Positions 47,054-56,937 of a DNA stretch of 64,000 bases are shown here, piece after piece (the stretch's first letter is position 1; every line of letters begins with the position of its first letter). The stretch covers positions 50,313 to 114,312 of the forward strand of contig JASLKK010000009.1 in NCBI GenBank assembly GCA_030747595.1, written 5' to 3'. The DNA is from Acidimicrobiales bacterium (GTDB lineage Bacteria; Actinomycetota; Acidimicrobiia; Acidimicrobiales; MedAcidi-G1). Both the position numbers and the translations under genes were made by a program. A model generated the notes under the pieces. It was not told where the DNA came from. It was given only the letters and a program-made list of their open reading frames with translations, and did no database searches.

Positions 47054-48436
47054 ATGGCGCCCCAGCGACTCCTTCTGGCCGTTGGCCTTCCATTAGGTCT
47101 CCTGATCTGCCTCATGTCGCCGGCGTGGACTGGCTACGACGAGTTCACACACTTCGCCCGGGTCGTTGATATGGCCAACGGCAATTTGGAACCGGGACCC
47201 GAACCGGAAGGCACCGGGTCAGTCATCCCAGTGGCGCACCGGGAGGCCACTACCCAGATCTTCATGGATCACCAGGCCGGTCGTGCACCGTGGACGGTCA
47301 CCTCTATCCGAGGATTATTGGACCATCGACCTGACGGCCAGGTGGAATTCATCGACACGAGGCCCACCTCCGCTTCGACCCCCGTGGCCTACCTCCCAGC
47401 CGCCCTCGGTTCCCTGCTCCCCGTAGCGATAGATGCGCCAGGCATCGTCGTCCTCTGGGCCGGACGGGTCGTGTCGCTTCTGGCATACCTGGCACTCGCC
47501 TGGTGGGCGATTCGGTCCGCGGCAGCGTTCCGCTGGAGCCTCACCGCGGCGGCTCTCGTGCCGCTCAATCTGGCATTGGCCGCGTCGGTGTCACCGGACG
47601 GGTTCACAGTGGCTGCCGTGTTGATGGCAGTCTCATTGTGGACCCGCGTGGAAGCCGACGAGACGATCATCCTCCCCTCCCTGGTCCTGCCCATGGCTCT
47701 ATTGGCGCTGGCCAAGCCTCCCTACTTTCTGATCCTGGGACTGTTCCCACTGTCCGCTGTACTGGACCGGAGCCGGATACGAGTGCGGGCGGCACTCATT
47801 GCAGGGGGTGCACTGACTGTCGGTCTGGCCACCACGCTGGCCCGATCCTCGGAGAACTATCAAGCTGCCACCACCACGATGATTCGGCAGATCGAATACC
47901 AACCATCCGTGCAGCGGGACCGCCTTCTGGGAGACCTGCCGGGTTTCGTATGGGCCACTGTCGACACGTGGATATCCGAGTACCGCTTTTACGTACAGGG
48001 CTGGTTCCGGCAGTTGGGGTTCTGGGAAGCCGACCTTCCCGGGGTGGTCCCGTGGGTGCTGGTCGGGCTAGTTCTGTTGTCCCTCCTGGCTCTCGACGGC
48101 GACGACCTTCGATCGTTCCGTGGTGCCCGCCGTGGTCTGATGGCCGGGGGAGTGGGCCTCCTTCTGGTGGCCATCTACGCGGCGAGCTACGTGTACTTCA
48201 CCGACCTGGTGAGCTACAGACACATCGGCCTCCAAATGGCCAGATATTCGGCGCCGCTGGCCATCCTGGCATTTGTGTCCTGGATGCCCCGAATGCTTGC
48301 CCCGGTCGCAGACTCCGTCGTGAGTCGGGTGGGTCGTCAGTGGGCAGTGGCTGCGGTTGCCGGGGTTCCCGTGGTGGCGGTAGGCGCCTCGATAATCACC
48401 TGGCTCTGGACGGGCGCAAACACGCCTCTGGGATGA
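47054..48436 (+). CDS. DUF2142-like polytopic membrane protein
   Basis: 460 residues and about ten membrane helices. The N-terminal motif SPAWTGYDEFTHFARVVDMANG (20-41), with Asp-Glu followed by His in the first outer loop, is the hallmark of DUF2142, a GT-C-like family found in polysaccharide clusters. A large extracytoplasmic loop (about 45-120) follows. A lipid-linked sugar transferase activity is plausible but not demonstrated for the family. It converges on the AftD-like gene 20 bp away. Confidence 0.82.
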   Translation: MAPQRLLLAVGLPLGLLICLMSPAWTGYDEFTHFARVVDMANGNLEPGPEPEGTGSVIPVAHREATTQIFMDHQAGRAPWTVTSIRGLLDHRPDGQVEFIDTRPTSASTPVAYLPAALGSLLPVAIDAPGIVVLWAGRVVSLLAYLALAWWAIRSAAAFRWSLTAAALVPLNLALAASVSPDGFTVAAVLMAVSLWTRVEADETIILPSLVLPMALLALAKPPYFLILGLFPLSAVLDRSRIRVRAALIAGGALTVGLATTLARSSENYQAATTTMIRQIEYQPSVQRDRLLGDLPGFVWATVDTWISEYRFYVQGWFRQLGFWEADLPGVVPWVLVGLVLLSLLALDGDDLRSFRGARRGLMAGGVGLLLVAIYAASYVYFTDLVSYRHIGLQMARYSAPLAILAFVSWMPRMLAPVADSVVSRVGRQWAVAAVAGVPVVAVGASIITWLWTGANTPLG

Positions 48437-48456
48437 GACGGCCGTTCTGGGGCCCG

Positions 48457-51400
48457 TTAGTCCTGATGGTCGCGTCGCTCTATGAGGGCCTCGGCTGCGG
48501 CGGCAGCTAGAAGCAGCACGGCGATCACACCCAGGACGTGAACATGTTCGAAGAACAGTGGCCACACGAAGTCCCGGGGGAACCGGAACCGGATCTGGTT
48601 GGCGGCGATCCACACCGTCGCCGTGCCCATGGCGAGCACCCCGGCCAGGGCACTGGTGCGCTGGGGAAGCATGCCCCTAAGGCCGGTCCAGGAGGCGAAG
48701 GCGATACCAGGAGCGACCCAACTCCACGCCCAACCGCCGGGCAGGTTCAACAACGCGAATCCGCATACCACCCCCGCGGTGCATGTGGCCATCACCAGCC
48801 CAACCGGCTTGGCTCGCGGACGGTGAGCCGGTAGTAGTCGGGATGGCTCGAAAGAGCGGACACCTATGTCGCGCCGCCCGCGCCACGCCACCAGAAGGCA
48901 CCCGGCCGCCGCGAACAGCGAAAGACCGAGGCTCAGCCGGACTAGTCGCTGGGGAGTCCACCGGAGATGTAGGCCAATCGGTTCGCCGGCACCCTGGGCC
49001 TGCGTAACCAGCCACCCGTTGGCGAACCCATCGACGAGAACGGGTGCGATGCCGGAATCGGCACCGTCCACCGTGGCCCCATCCAGGGTGAGACGCCATC
49101 CGTCGCTATAACTCTGCCCCAGCACCAGCCAGAACGAACGGATCTCGCCTCTGGCCACGATGTCCATCGACGTGCGGCTCTCCGCGGTGACCTGCAACTC
49201 CGGACCCGTCTGCCTATCGGACGCCGGATCGTGGACTGACGGTGAAATGAGGACTAGACGGTCCAGGTCGAAGCCCGACCCTTTCCCGGGGCTGATTCGG
49301 AGCCGGTGCGATCCGGCGGCGAGAATCAGGGGACTATCGCAGGCCTCTACGATCAAAGGCTGACGGGTCCGTGCATCAACGGTGGTTCCACTGATCCGCA
49401 CCGAGACCGACCGACCGTCGAGAGTTACCAGGTCGCTCCGACAACCGGTGTCCAGCAGATCTGGTGCGCCAGCAGCGGTCACCCCGTCGTTCACCTCCAC
49501 GATCCCAACTGGAAGCACGTCGGGAAGGCCCGAGTACCAGTTCATTGTTCGTCGCTCGACCACCTCGTCGATACGGATGGTGAGGGTCCTGCTGGTGAAA
49601 GCTGGGAGATCCAGTGGCACCCGGATGACGCCTTCTGTCCTGTTGAGGAGTGTTCCTGGGAGATCCACGGTCCCTACCGGGCCGTCGTCGCCCACCACGG
49701 TCACCGTGCGGGGTGCCGAGTGGAGGCCGTCGGCTCGATAGGACAGGACCAGGTCAACAAACGTCTGCGGGTTGGCCAGGGCCAACGTCAACGCATGGCC
49801 CTCCTGGGGGCCAATGGGCGTCTGCCATGCCGTCAAGGGGTCATCGTCGAACGCTGCTCGGGCCCTCGACGTTAGATCGCCGGCAAGACTCCCCGTGGCA
49901 GACGCCGTACCAGAGCTGGGATCACCGAGGACCGCATTGAACAGGTCGTCGGGCGCATGTGCCGAGAGGCGGGCCTCGCCGTGCAGAAGGAACGGACGGT
50001 CCCACGGCACCACGAAGGTGCGATCCATGGACTGCTCCGGTTCGGTGCGGATGGGGTCTCGAGGATCAGAGCGCTGCCTGGTCAACAGCACGGCAACCTC
50101 GGATCCGGGATCGGTCAGGCCAGCGGAACGGATGGCATCTGAGAGGTCAGTAGGCAGTGCAATGGTCTCGTCGGCAGCCACGTAATCGAACCCAGCGGAA
50201 TCTCCTGATTCGCTTCCTGGTGTACCGACCCGCACCTCGGCAAATCCGACGCCGGTCACACCGGCGTAATGGTCGAGTTGGCCGACATCGGTGGCCCGGA
50301 TCTCCAGAGTGATGCGAGACACCACGCCCCTATCTGGCAGGGCGACTACCTGGCCCGGTGCGGTGTGGGAGGTCTCGTCTAGATCAACCAGCAGGGGAGA
50401 TTGTTCGTCCAACCCAACGGCAAGCTGCGTGATCCAACGGTTTTGACCTCGAAGCCGAGCTTGTTCCAGCACCAGGTGGGCCACAGGGACGGGGTCATCC
50501 AGTGTCAGAATTAGTCGTTCGCCAACGACGTGGTTGAAGGCTCCCACGGTCCAGGCCGTATCGGAGTCGCCGTCCACCGCGTGGAACGGCCGATCGCCAG
50601 GCGTGAAGGTCACCGGGTTGCCGTACTCACTGGCGTCGACTCGCAGGGCGTACTGGATAGCCACCGTCTGAACGCCGGGTAGGTCGTCTATGACGGTCAA
50701 GGCGTGGTCCGAAAGGTCGAGACCCATGGCCTGCTCGTCTACTCGCTCGGTGTACCCGGCCGTCTCTCGAATGGTGCCCCAACGGTGCCCGTCTTTCCGA
50801 TTGGAGTCGGTGAGAACAATGCGGGTGCCGGGCCCCACCAGATCAAGTACCCGGACAGCATCGTGAGAAAAGGAGCCGGTCAGGAAGAGCGGTCGGCCAG
50901 CCTCCAGCAGTCCCTCACCGGCGGCGGCCACGATTCCCTCAGCATCACCCGAGACCAGAATCGGCCGGGATGGATCAGCGGTTCGGAGAATGGGAACGGG
51001 ATCGGTTACCGGGAGGACCACCACCGGCGCGGGATCCTCGGCGCTGGCCGGTCGACTCAGGGTGTGCTGATCCAGGAGAGGGCGCTGCGGTCCGGCCACG
51101 TTTGGGAGCGGGCTGCCAAACTCGATCAGGCGATCAAATCCCGGTGCGTCACGTACTCCCTCCCATAGATCGACTGGTCGGGGCGTCCGGAAACGCTCGA
51201 ACTGCAGATCAGATCGGAGGACCACGTCTCCCACGCCCATCAAGCGAGCTAGAGGAGCCAGGGCATCGGCGTCCAGACGGCCCTCCTGGATCTCCGTGTC
51301 CAATGCGACCAGCAGGGCTGCCGAAGCCGGAGAGCCCTGAGGTATGAGCTCGCGCGCCACATGCGGACGATCAATGAGGCCGGGTAACACTGGGTCGCCA

Positions 51401-52815
51401 GAGTTCCCCCAGCGGTAGGCCGCAAAGTCGCTCCCGGGAATCTCCAGCACCCTGGTGCCAGTTCCTGGAGCAGATGAGTCCGGGGTCTCAAGGTGCTCTG
51501 CCGCGTCATGCCAGTAGGCGGGGATGTCCTCGGGACGTTGGACCAGTGAGCCGAGCATCTCTCCCTGCCACAGGGGAGACAGATTGGCCACCACGAGTAG
51601 ACAAAGGACACCGGTGACAGCCGGACCGACTCGGGGGCGCCAGCGAGCCAAAGCTCCCACCCCGGCCCCAAGGCAGATGGCCAGGCCGAGGACCGACAGG
51701 GGGAGGGCCCGCGGTGTGCTGCGCAGTGCCAACCCGACATCGGTAAGTGTCCACTCGCGGAAGATCCGGCCGAGAAGTGATGGGTCGTCGTACGGGTGGG
51801 CCCCGATGCCCACGAGGATCCCAACCACGATCAGGGCCAGGACGTGGCCCCGATGGCGAAACCGAACCACGGCAGCGGCCAGGAGTGCCAGTAGGGGCAG
51901 AGCGAACGACAACGGCAGTGCCCACCGGGTGTACGAGGTGGAGGGTTCGATCCACGCCCCTAGGCGACCCTGACCGTAGAAGTACCAGTATCCCAGTCCC
52001 CGGAACAGTTCGGGAGCTGTGGCCGCGTCCGACACCACCCGATAGTTCTCCGTCAGCCGAAGGGTGGGTAGGCCGTGGCTGGCTTGGACTGCCAGACCGA
52101 CCATCCACCAGAGACCGGTAAGCACGAAGGCCGCACCGATACGAACCGCGGCGCCCACAACGCGTCGCCATGGCACCGAGGCCTCGAGGCCCGACCAGAG
52201 CAGCCACAGGGCGGGGCCTAGCCCAACCAGAAGGAGCGAACTGGCGTTCACCCCACCCACCGTCAGGGTCACCAGACCGAAAATGGCCGCATGACGCCAG
52301 CCGGGAGTGCGCAGCGACCGGGTCGTGAGACCGAGCATCCACGGTAGGCCGGCCCATGGCAGGAGGATCACCGAATGCCGATCCACGTAGTTGAGGAGAT
52401 ACGGGCTGAGCATGTAGGCCAGTGAGGCAACCAGGACGCCACCGTCCCGCCACCCCAGGGTTCGCAGCAGCCAGCGCACGCCGAGACCAGCGGCAGCTAG
52501 CACAGTTCCCATCCAGAGTCGTTGTGCCAGCCAGTCAGGCAAGCCAGCGATATCGGCAAGCCAGTAGAAGGGGCCGATCGGCCACAGGTAGCCAATGTTC
52601 TGGTGGGTCACGGTCCCCATGGCAACCTCGGGCTGCCACATCGATGTGGCCCGCTCCATGAGGCGACCGGGGTCCAGATACAGGTACGCCTTGGTGTCGG
52701 CCGCCACCCGACCGGGATCGTTCAGCAGCAGCGGAACGTAGGCCAGTATGAGGATCACCAACCGCTCCAAGGCGGATCCGGACAGCCTCAGGAAGCCAGC
52801 CGGGGATCGGATCAC
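48457..52815 (-). CDS. AftD-like alpha-(1->3)-arabinofuranosyltransferase (DUF3367)
   Basis: 1452 residues, close to mycobacterial AftD (about 1400). The N-terminal GT-C half (about 15-430) has a dozen membrane helices and the first-loop signature ADTKAYLYLDPG (39-50) with Asp40 as likely catalytic base, then HQNIGYLWPIGPFYWL and WLAQRLW, all features of DUF3367. The long extracytoplasmic half (about 440-1330) contains beta-sandwich modules, two of which look like F5/8-type carbohydrate-binding domains (VTFTPGDRPFHAVDGDSDTAW; ARAAFDDDPLTAWQTP). Two to four helices end the protein. It should build an arabinan or similar furanoside outside the membrane. It overlaps the GT4 gene upstream as ATGA. 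Confidence 0.9.
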   Translation of the reverse strand: MIRSPAGFLRLSGSALERLVILILAYVPLLLNDPGRVAADTKAYLYLDPGRLMERATSMWQPEVAMGTVTHQNIGYLWPIGPFYWLADIAGLPDWLAQRLWMGTVLAAAGLGVRWLLRTLGWRDGGVLVASLAYMLSPYLLNYVDRHSVILLPWAGLPWMLGLTTRSLRTPGWRHAAIFGLVTLTVGGVNASSLLLVGLGPALWLLWSGLEASVPWRRVVGAAVRIGAAFVLTGLWWMVGLAVQASHGLPTLRLTENYRVVSDAATAPELFRGLGYWYFYGQGRLGAWIEPSTSYTRWALPLSFALPLLALLAAAVVRFRHRGHVLALIVVGILVGIGAHPYDDPSLLGRIFREWTLTDVGLALRSTPRALPLSVLGLAICLGAGVGALARWRPRVGPAVTGVLCLLVVANLSPLWQGEMLGSLVQRPEDIPAYWHDAAEHLETPDSSAPGTGTRVLEIPGSDFAAYRWGNSGDPVLPGLIDRPHVARELIPQGSPASAALLVALDTEIQEGRLDADALAPLARLMGVGDVVLRSDLQFERFRTPRPVDLWEGVRDAPGFDRLIEFGSPLPNVAGPQRPLLDQHTLSRPASAEDPAPVVVLPVTDPVPILRTADPSRPILVSGDAEGIVAAAGEGLLEAGRPLFLTGSFSHDAVRVLDLVGPGTRIVLTDSNRKDGHRWGTIRETAGYTERVDEQAMGLDLSDHALTVIDDLPGVQTVAIQYALRVDASEYGNPVTFTPGDRPFHAVDGDSDTAWTVGAFNHVVGERLILTLDDPVPVAHLVLEQARLRGQNRWITQLAVGLDEQSPLLVDLDETSHTAPGQVVALPDRGVVSRITLEIRATDVGQLDHYAGVTGVGFAEVRVGTPGSESGDSAGFDYVAADETIALPTDLSDAIRSAGLTDPGSEVAVLLTRQRSDPRDPIRTEPEQSMDRTFVVPWDRPFLLHGEARLSAHAPDDLFNAVLGDPSSGTASATGSLAGDLTSRARAAFDDDPLTAWQTPIGPQEGHALTLALANPQTFVDLVLSYRADGLHSAPRTVTVVGDDGPVGTVDLPGTLLNRTEGVIRVPLDLPAFTSRTLTIRIDEVVERRTMNWYSGLPDVLPVGIVEVNDGVTAAGAPDLLDTGCRSDLVTLDGRSVSVRISGTTVDARTRQPLIVEACDSPLILAAGSHRLRISPGKGSGFDLDRLVLISPSVHDPASDRQTGPELQVTAESRTSMDIVARGEIRSFWLVLGQSYSDGWRLTLDGATVDGADSGIAPVLVDGFANGWLVTQAQGAGEPIGLHLRWTPQRLVRLSLGLSLFAAAGCLLVAWRGRRDIGVRSFEPSRLLPAHRPRAKPVGLVMATCTAGVVCGFALLNLPGGWAWSWVAPGIAFASWTGLRGMLPQRTSALAGVLAMGTATVWIAANQIRFRFPRDFVWPLFFEHVHVLGVIAVLLLAAAAAEALIERRDHQD

Positions 52816-53993
52816 TGGGCGGGCACCGTGGAGGCCAGTACCCGGAACGCCCCTGAGGCCGTGCGATCCCAGTCAAATCGAGTAGCCCCCGTGAGGGCGC
52901 CCGCCGAAAGCTGGTCCCAGCGCGATCCCAAAGCCTCCACCAGTAGTCCGGCCAGTTCATCGTCGGTGGTGGCCAGCAGGCCGGTGCGTCCGTCAATGAC
53001 GGCGTCACGGTGTCCGGCAATATCGGTGGCAACCGACGGGGTGGCACACGCAGCGGCCTCAGTCAGGGTCATGCCCCAGCCCTCGCTGATCGACGCGCTG
53101 GCCACGAGTCGAGCCCGGCGATAGGCCGCTACGAGCTCGTCGTTGGAGACCCGTCCACGGAAGGTCGTGGCTGCGTACACGCCGAGGTCGCCAGCCAGGG
53201 CCCGAAGGGCCTCCTCCTCGGGACCGTCACCAATGACCTCCAGACGAAGTCCAGCCACCTGGTCCCTGGCCTCGGCAAAAGCCCGGATCAGAACGTCCAC
53301 TCGCTTTGATGCAGTGAGTCGGCCCACCGAGACGATTAGGGGTTCGGAGTCACGCCGACCAGCCGGAGAGAACCGGCGGTGCACGCCGGGTTCGACCACG
53401 TGGACGCCATCGGGCCGGTGGCCGACCCCGGCGATCAGTCCGTCGCGTGATGACGCCGAGAGAGTTACGACCGGCGTGGACCGGTACCACCGTGGAGCAA
53501 GGCGATGCTCCAGAATCGATCCCAGCCGTGCCGGACCCGGTGGTAGAGCCAGTGGCCACATGTCGGCGTGGTCGTGGTGCTGGATGACCATACGTGGGCC
53601 GCGGGCCCACAGGGGAGAGAGGAAGGGCATCCCGTTCCAGACCTCGACAAGGGCATCCCGTCGACCATGTCGACCTAGTAGTTCGGCCAGTACTGCCCGC
53701 GGGAAGACCTGGTGGCGTCCTGCCCGACGCACTACCTCGACGCCATCACGCATGATCGTGGCCGGTTGGCCGGCCACTTCAGAGGTCCGTATGCAGACCT
53801 CCAGGCCAGCATTCGCCCACCGGCTGGTGACTTCCTGAAGGTGGAGTTCGGACCCACCGGCTTCGGGGTCTTCAAGGTCGCGCCAAGCCAGGACATGGAC
53901 ACGTCGGATGCCCGACCTGTCGATGCATTCGTCGAGGTCGTCCCCGAGCTTTTCAACGGATGTCCGGTCGTCTGCCGACGGTTCAGGGGTCAT
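52812..53993 (-). CDS. Family 4 glycosyltransferase
   Basis: 393 residues from the ATG at 53993. N-terminal half: RDLEDPEAGGSELHLQEV and HHDHADMWPLAL. The GT-B nucleotide-sugar half has SVGRLTASKRVDVLIRAFAEA and the E-x7-E motif SEGWGMTLTEAAA. A cytosolic retaining transferase that adds a sugar to a lipid-linked acceptor. Its TGA overlaps the ATG of the AftD-like gene, which strongly suggests both act on the same glycan. Confidence 0.92.
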   Translation of the reverse strand: MTPEPSADDRTSVEKLGDDLDECIDRSGIRRVHVLAWRDLEDPEAGGSELHLQEVTSRWANAGLEVCIRTSEVAGQPATIMRDGVEVVRRAGRHQVFPRAVLAELLGRHGRRDALVEVWNGMPFLSPLWARGPRMVIQHHDHADMWPLALPPGPARLGSILEHRLAPRWYRSTPVVTLSASSRDGLIAGVGHRPDGVHVVEPGVHRRFSPAGRRDSEPLIVSVGRLTASKRVDVLIRAFAEARDQVAGLRLEVIGDGPEEEALRALAGDLGVYAATTFRGRVSNDELVAAYRRARLVASASISEGWGMTLTEAAACATPSVATDIAGHRDAVIDGRTGLLATTDDELAGLLVEALGSRWDQLSAGALTGATRFDWDRTASGAFRVLASTVPAQ

Positions 53994-54008
53994 GCGCTCC
54001 GGATCGTA
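53994..54008 (-). promoter_or_regulatory. Near-leaderless -10 of the GT4-aftD-like operon
   Basis: TACGAT (54008-54003) lies 9 nt before the ATG at 53993 in the 73-bp divergent region shared with the MBOAT gene. Confidence 0.4.
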
Positions 54009-54066
54009 CCGGTCGGCCCATTGGCACCCGGGGCGGTGGGGTCCAGATGGCAGACTCGGTTTGCCC

Positions 54067-55476
54067 ATGCTGTTCCCGACGATCACCTTCGCCGTGTTCC
54101 TACTCCTAGTGCTTGCCGTCCACACGGTGCTCATGGAACGGCCCAGGGCATGGAAGGCCTCCATGCTTGTGGCCAGCTACATCTTCTACGGCTGGTGGGA
54201 TTGGAGGTTCCTGTCGCTCATCTGGGTCTCCACGCTGGTCGACTTCGTGGCGGGACGTGCGATGCACGCTTCGGACGACCCGAGTCGACGGCGGTTTTGG
54301 TTGTGGTGCAGCCTGGCCACCAACCTTGGGATGCTGGGCTTTTTCAAGTACGCCGGGTTCTTTGTCGATTCCTTCGTGGACCTGCTGGGGAGCCTGGGCG
54401 TCCAAGCCACGGCGGGACCGCTGGGGATCATCCTCCCAGTGGGTATCAGCTTCTACACGTTCCAGACCATGTCGTACTCAATCGACATCTACCGTCGGGT
54501 TCTTGAACCAACCAACCGGCTACTGGACTTCGCACTGTTTGTGGGCTTCTTCCCACAACTAGTCGCCGGACCTATCGTGCGGGCCCGGGACTTTCTGGCT
54601 CAGTTGGCCACGGACGACCGGTCACCTATCGACACCGGGCGGGCCACTCGACTGGTACTTGGCGGCCTGTTCAAGAAGATGGTCCTGGCCGACGTACTCG
54701 GATCCAAGCTGGTCGACGGAGTGTTCGCTGACCCTGGCGGGGCGACCGGCCTGGAAACGCTGCTTGGCATCTACGGCTACGCCTTGCAGATATACGGCGA
54801 CTTCAGTGGGTATTCCGACATCGCCATCGGCATCGCCTTGCTGCTGGGTTTCCGGTTCCCGGTGAATTTCGACCAGCCGTACCGGGCTCTCAGCCTCCAG
54901 GACTTCTGGCGGCGGTGGCACATCAGTCTTTCGTCATGGCTCCGGGACTATTTGTACATCGGGTTGGGGGGAAGTCGACGTGGTCGGTCCCGCACGGCTC
55001 GGAACCTGATGGCCACCATGCTGTTGGGCGGCCTGTGGCACGGGGCCGGATGGACATTCGTCTTGTGGGGGGCCATCCACGGCGTGGGTCTGGTCGCTGA
55101 ACGGTCGATTCCCGGCCTACTGGGAGGGGCCGAGCCGTCCCGGCCGGGTCGGGTCGTCAGGACTTTGGTGACGTTTCACATCGTTTGCATCGGTTGGGTG
55201 TTCTTCCGCTCCGTGAACGTGGACAGGGCCATGGAGGTGTTCGGAGCCCTCGGGGGCTCGTGGACGACGGCCCCCGAGGTCGGGTTCGGCGTGGTGCTGC
55301 TACTCCTGGTCGGTGCGGCCACTCAACTGCTTCCGGTTGGGGCCGCCGACCGCTGGTGGGATCGGGCGGCACGCCTACCCGTGGTTCTGCAGGCCACCGG
55401 CTTCACCTGTGCCATCCTCGCTTTCGACCTGTTGGGTCCCGAGGGCGTCAAACCCTTTCTGTATTTCGCCTTCTAG
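54067..55476 (+). CDS. MBOAT-family O-acyltransferase
   Basis: 469 residues from the ATG at 54067 (MLFPTITFAVFLLLVL), with about eleven membrane helices. The alginate O-acetyltransferase (AlgI/DltB)-like core shows LPVGISFYTFQTMSYSIDIYRR, FFPQLVAGPIVRARDF, YGDFSGYSDIAIGIALLLGF, DFWRRWHISLSSWLRDYLY and the catalytic His325 in GGLWHGAGW. It moves acyl groups across the membrane to decorate surface polysaccharide. The usual SGNH-hydrolase partner (AlgJ/X type) is not next to it. Divergent from the GT4 gene. Confidence 0.93.
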   Translation: MLFPTITFAVFLLLVLAVHTVLMERPRAWKASMLVASYIFYGWWDWRFLSLIWVSTLVDFVAGRAMHASDDPSRRRFWLWCSLATNLGMLGFFKYAGFFVDSFVDLLGSLGVQATAGPLGIILPVGISFYTFQTMSYSIDIYRRVLEPTNRLLDFALFVGFFPQLVAGPIVRARDFLAQLATDDRSPIDTGRATRLVLGGLFKKMVLADVLGSKLVDGVFADPGGATGLETLLGIYGYALQIYGDFSGYSDIAIGIALLLGFRFPVNFDQPYRALSLQDFWRRWHISLSSWLRDYLYIGLGGSRRGRSRTARNLMATMLLGGLWHGAGWTFVLWGAIHGVGLVAERSIPGLLGGAEPSRPGRVVRTLVTFHIVCIGWVFFRSVNVDRAMEVFGALGGSWTTAPEVGFGVVLLLLVGAATQLLPVGAADRWWDRAARLPVVLQATGFTCAILAFDLLGPEGVKPFLYFAF

Positions 55477-55508
55477 AGAGCCCATCAAGAGCGGGCCCGA
55501 TCGTCCCC

Positions 55509-56777
55509 TCAGCTGTGCGGTGAAATAGCTGGGGCGGGCAGCCGGGGGCGCCAGACGATGGCCACCACGACCAACACCGCTGGCCAGATGGCGAAAACGG
55601 TGAGCGCCTCGCGGTAGCTGCCAAATAGATCGGCTCCTAGTGAGAAGGCCAGGGCCCCTAGTGCGGAGTTGACCACGCTGACAACGTGCAGTAATCCCGA
55701 CACGGAACCAATGTTGCGGATGCCGAACAGCGCCGGCAGGAGGGCGCCGTTGATCGCCGCTCCACCGCCTGTGCAGATCCCCAGGCCGATCGAATAGGCG
55801 AACACTGTGGCGGTAGTGGTTCCCGTCCCGCCTAACAGGCAACTCACGGTCAGCAACAGGGCGATCGCCGCGGGAAGCAGGAACCGACCACGGCGATCCG
55901 AGGCCCAACCGAAGGCCAGGCCACCGGCAATTGCTCCTATGGCTTGGGGAAGGAACATGGCCGCCGCCCGGGCATCGGAGTAGTCCAGCTCACCCAGCAC
56001 GTTGGTCTGATGGAACACCATCCCGGTGATCAGGAGACTGTTGGCCGACGCCACAGCAGCCAGTACCCAAAATGCCGGTGACTGCAACACCTCGGCTCTT
56101 GACGGCGAGGGTCCGCCAGCGTCCCTTCCGCCGTTGGAGTCTGCAATCCTGCCGTCGGGGACCTGTCCGAGGTCCGATGGCCGATCCACCATTCCGAACC
56201 GGGCAATGGCGATAACACTGACGAGGATCACGCAAGCGGCGGCGACCCAGGTCGACCGCCATCCCCAGGCATTCACACCAATGGACAGGCCAAGGGGGAC
56301 CACCGCCATGCCAGCTGCCGTCAAAGTCATCGAGACGCCCAGGGCAAATCCCCGGCGTCGCTCGAACCAGTGCACGATCGAAACCCGCGCCGCCAGCGAA
56401 AGAGCACCCTGTCCCATCATCCGGATACCCAAGAACCCGACGGCTAGCCACGCCACGTGGCGGATCAGGGACATATGGACCAAGACCGCGGCGAACACAA
56501 CGGCGATCACCGTCATAGCCCGTCGGACGCCCACCTCGTCGATCCAGCGCCCGAGTCGTGGAAGCGCCGTCGACGCCCCCAGGGTGCCCACCATGTAGGC
56601 GGTCGACACTGCGGTGTCTGACGCGTCAAGGTCAAACGCCATTGCCTCGCGGAAGACCGACACACCAATGGACTGGCCAGGGCCGGTCAGCGCTCCCACG
56701 AGGCTGGCCAAGCCCACTATCCGCCATCCGTAAAATCCGGTGGGGGAGCGGGGGCCCGATACCCCGACGGCGACCAT
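55509..56777 (-). CDS. MFS transporter (monocarboxylate/OxlT-like)
   Basis: 422 residues, twelve predicted helices. The N-terminal FYGWRIVGLASLVGAL and the central loop after helix 6 resemble the oxalate/formate and monocarboxylate porter branch; GGLAFGWASDRRGRFLLPAA is the MFS loop of the second half. A carrier for a small organic anion is likely. It has its own leaderless promoter and converges on the MBOAT gene. Confidence 0.9.
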   Translation of the reverse strand: MVAVGVSGPRSPTGFYGWRIVGLASLVGALTGPGQSIGVSVFREAMAFDLDASDTAVSTAYMVGTLGASTALPRLGRWIDEVGVRRAMTVIAVVFAAVLVHMSLIRHVAWLAVGFLGIRMMGQGALSLAARVSIVHWFERRRGFALGVSMTLTAAGMAVVPLGLSIGVNAWGWRSTWVAAACVILVSVIAIARFGMVDRPSDLGQVPDGRIADSNGGRDAGGPSPSRAEVLQSPAFWVLAAVASANSLLITGMVFHQTNVLGELDYSDARAAAMFLPQAIGAIAGGLAFGWASDRRGRFLLPAAIALLLTVSCLLGGTGTTTATVFAYSIGLGICTGGGAAINGALLPALFGIRNIGSVSGLLHVVSVVNSALGALAFSLGADLFGSYREALTVFAIWPAVLVVVAIVWRPRLPAPAISPHS

Positions 56778-56789
56778 CTGCGGACGCTA
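56778..56789 (-). promoter_or_regulatory. Leaderless -10 of the MFS gene at 55509
   Basis: TAGCGT (56789-56784) lies 6 nt before the ATG at 56777. The string CTAGCGTCCG is identical to that in front of the next gene upstream (57358-57370). Confidence 0.55.
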
Positions 56790-56872
56790 GCGGTCCAGAT
56801 CAGGTCTTCTGGGCGACTCCACGTATGCCTCTAGCGCCGATGAACCGATTACGAGGCCGACGCACCGAGGGT

Positions 56873-56896
56873 GCACCAGGTATCGGTTCCTGGTGC
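56873..56896 (-). terminator. Hairpin downstream of the PPOX gene
   Basis: GCACCAGG (56873-56880) and CCTGGTGC (56889-56896) form a perfect 8-bp stem with an 8-nt loop, about 40 nt after the PPOX stop. There is no T-tract. It separates the PPOX and MFS messages; the rest of the 160-bp gap shows nothing else. Confidence 0.5.
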
Positions 56897-56937
56897 TGGT
56901 CAGTCAGTCATTGTCCGTCGGCATGCCGCTTATCGAT

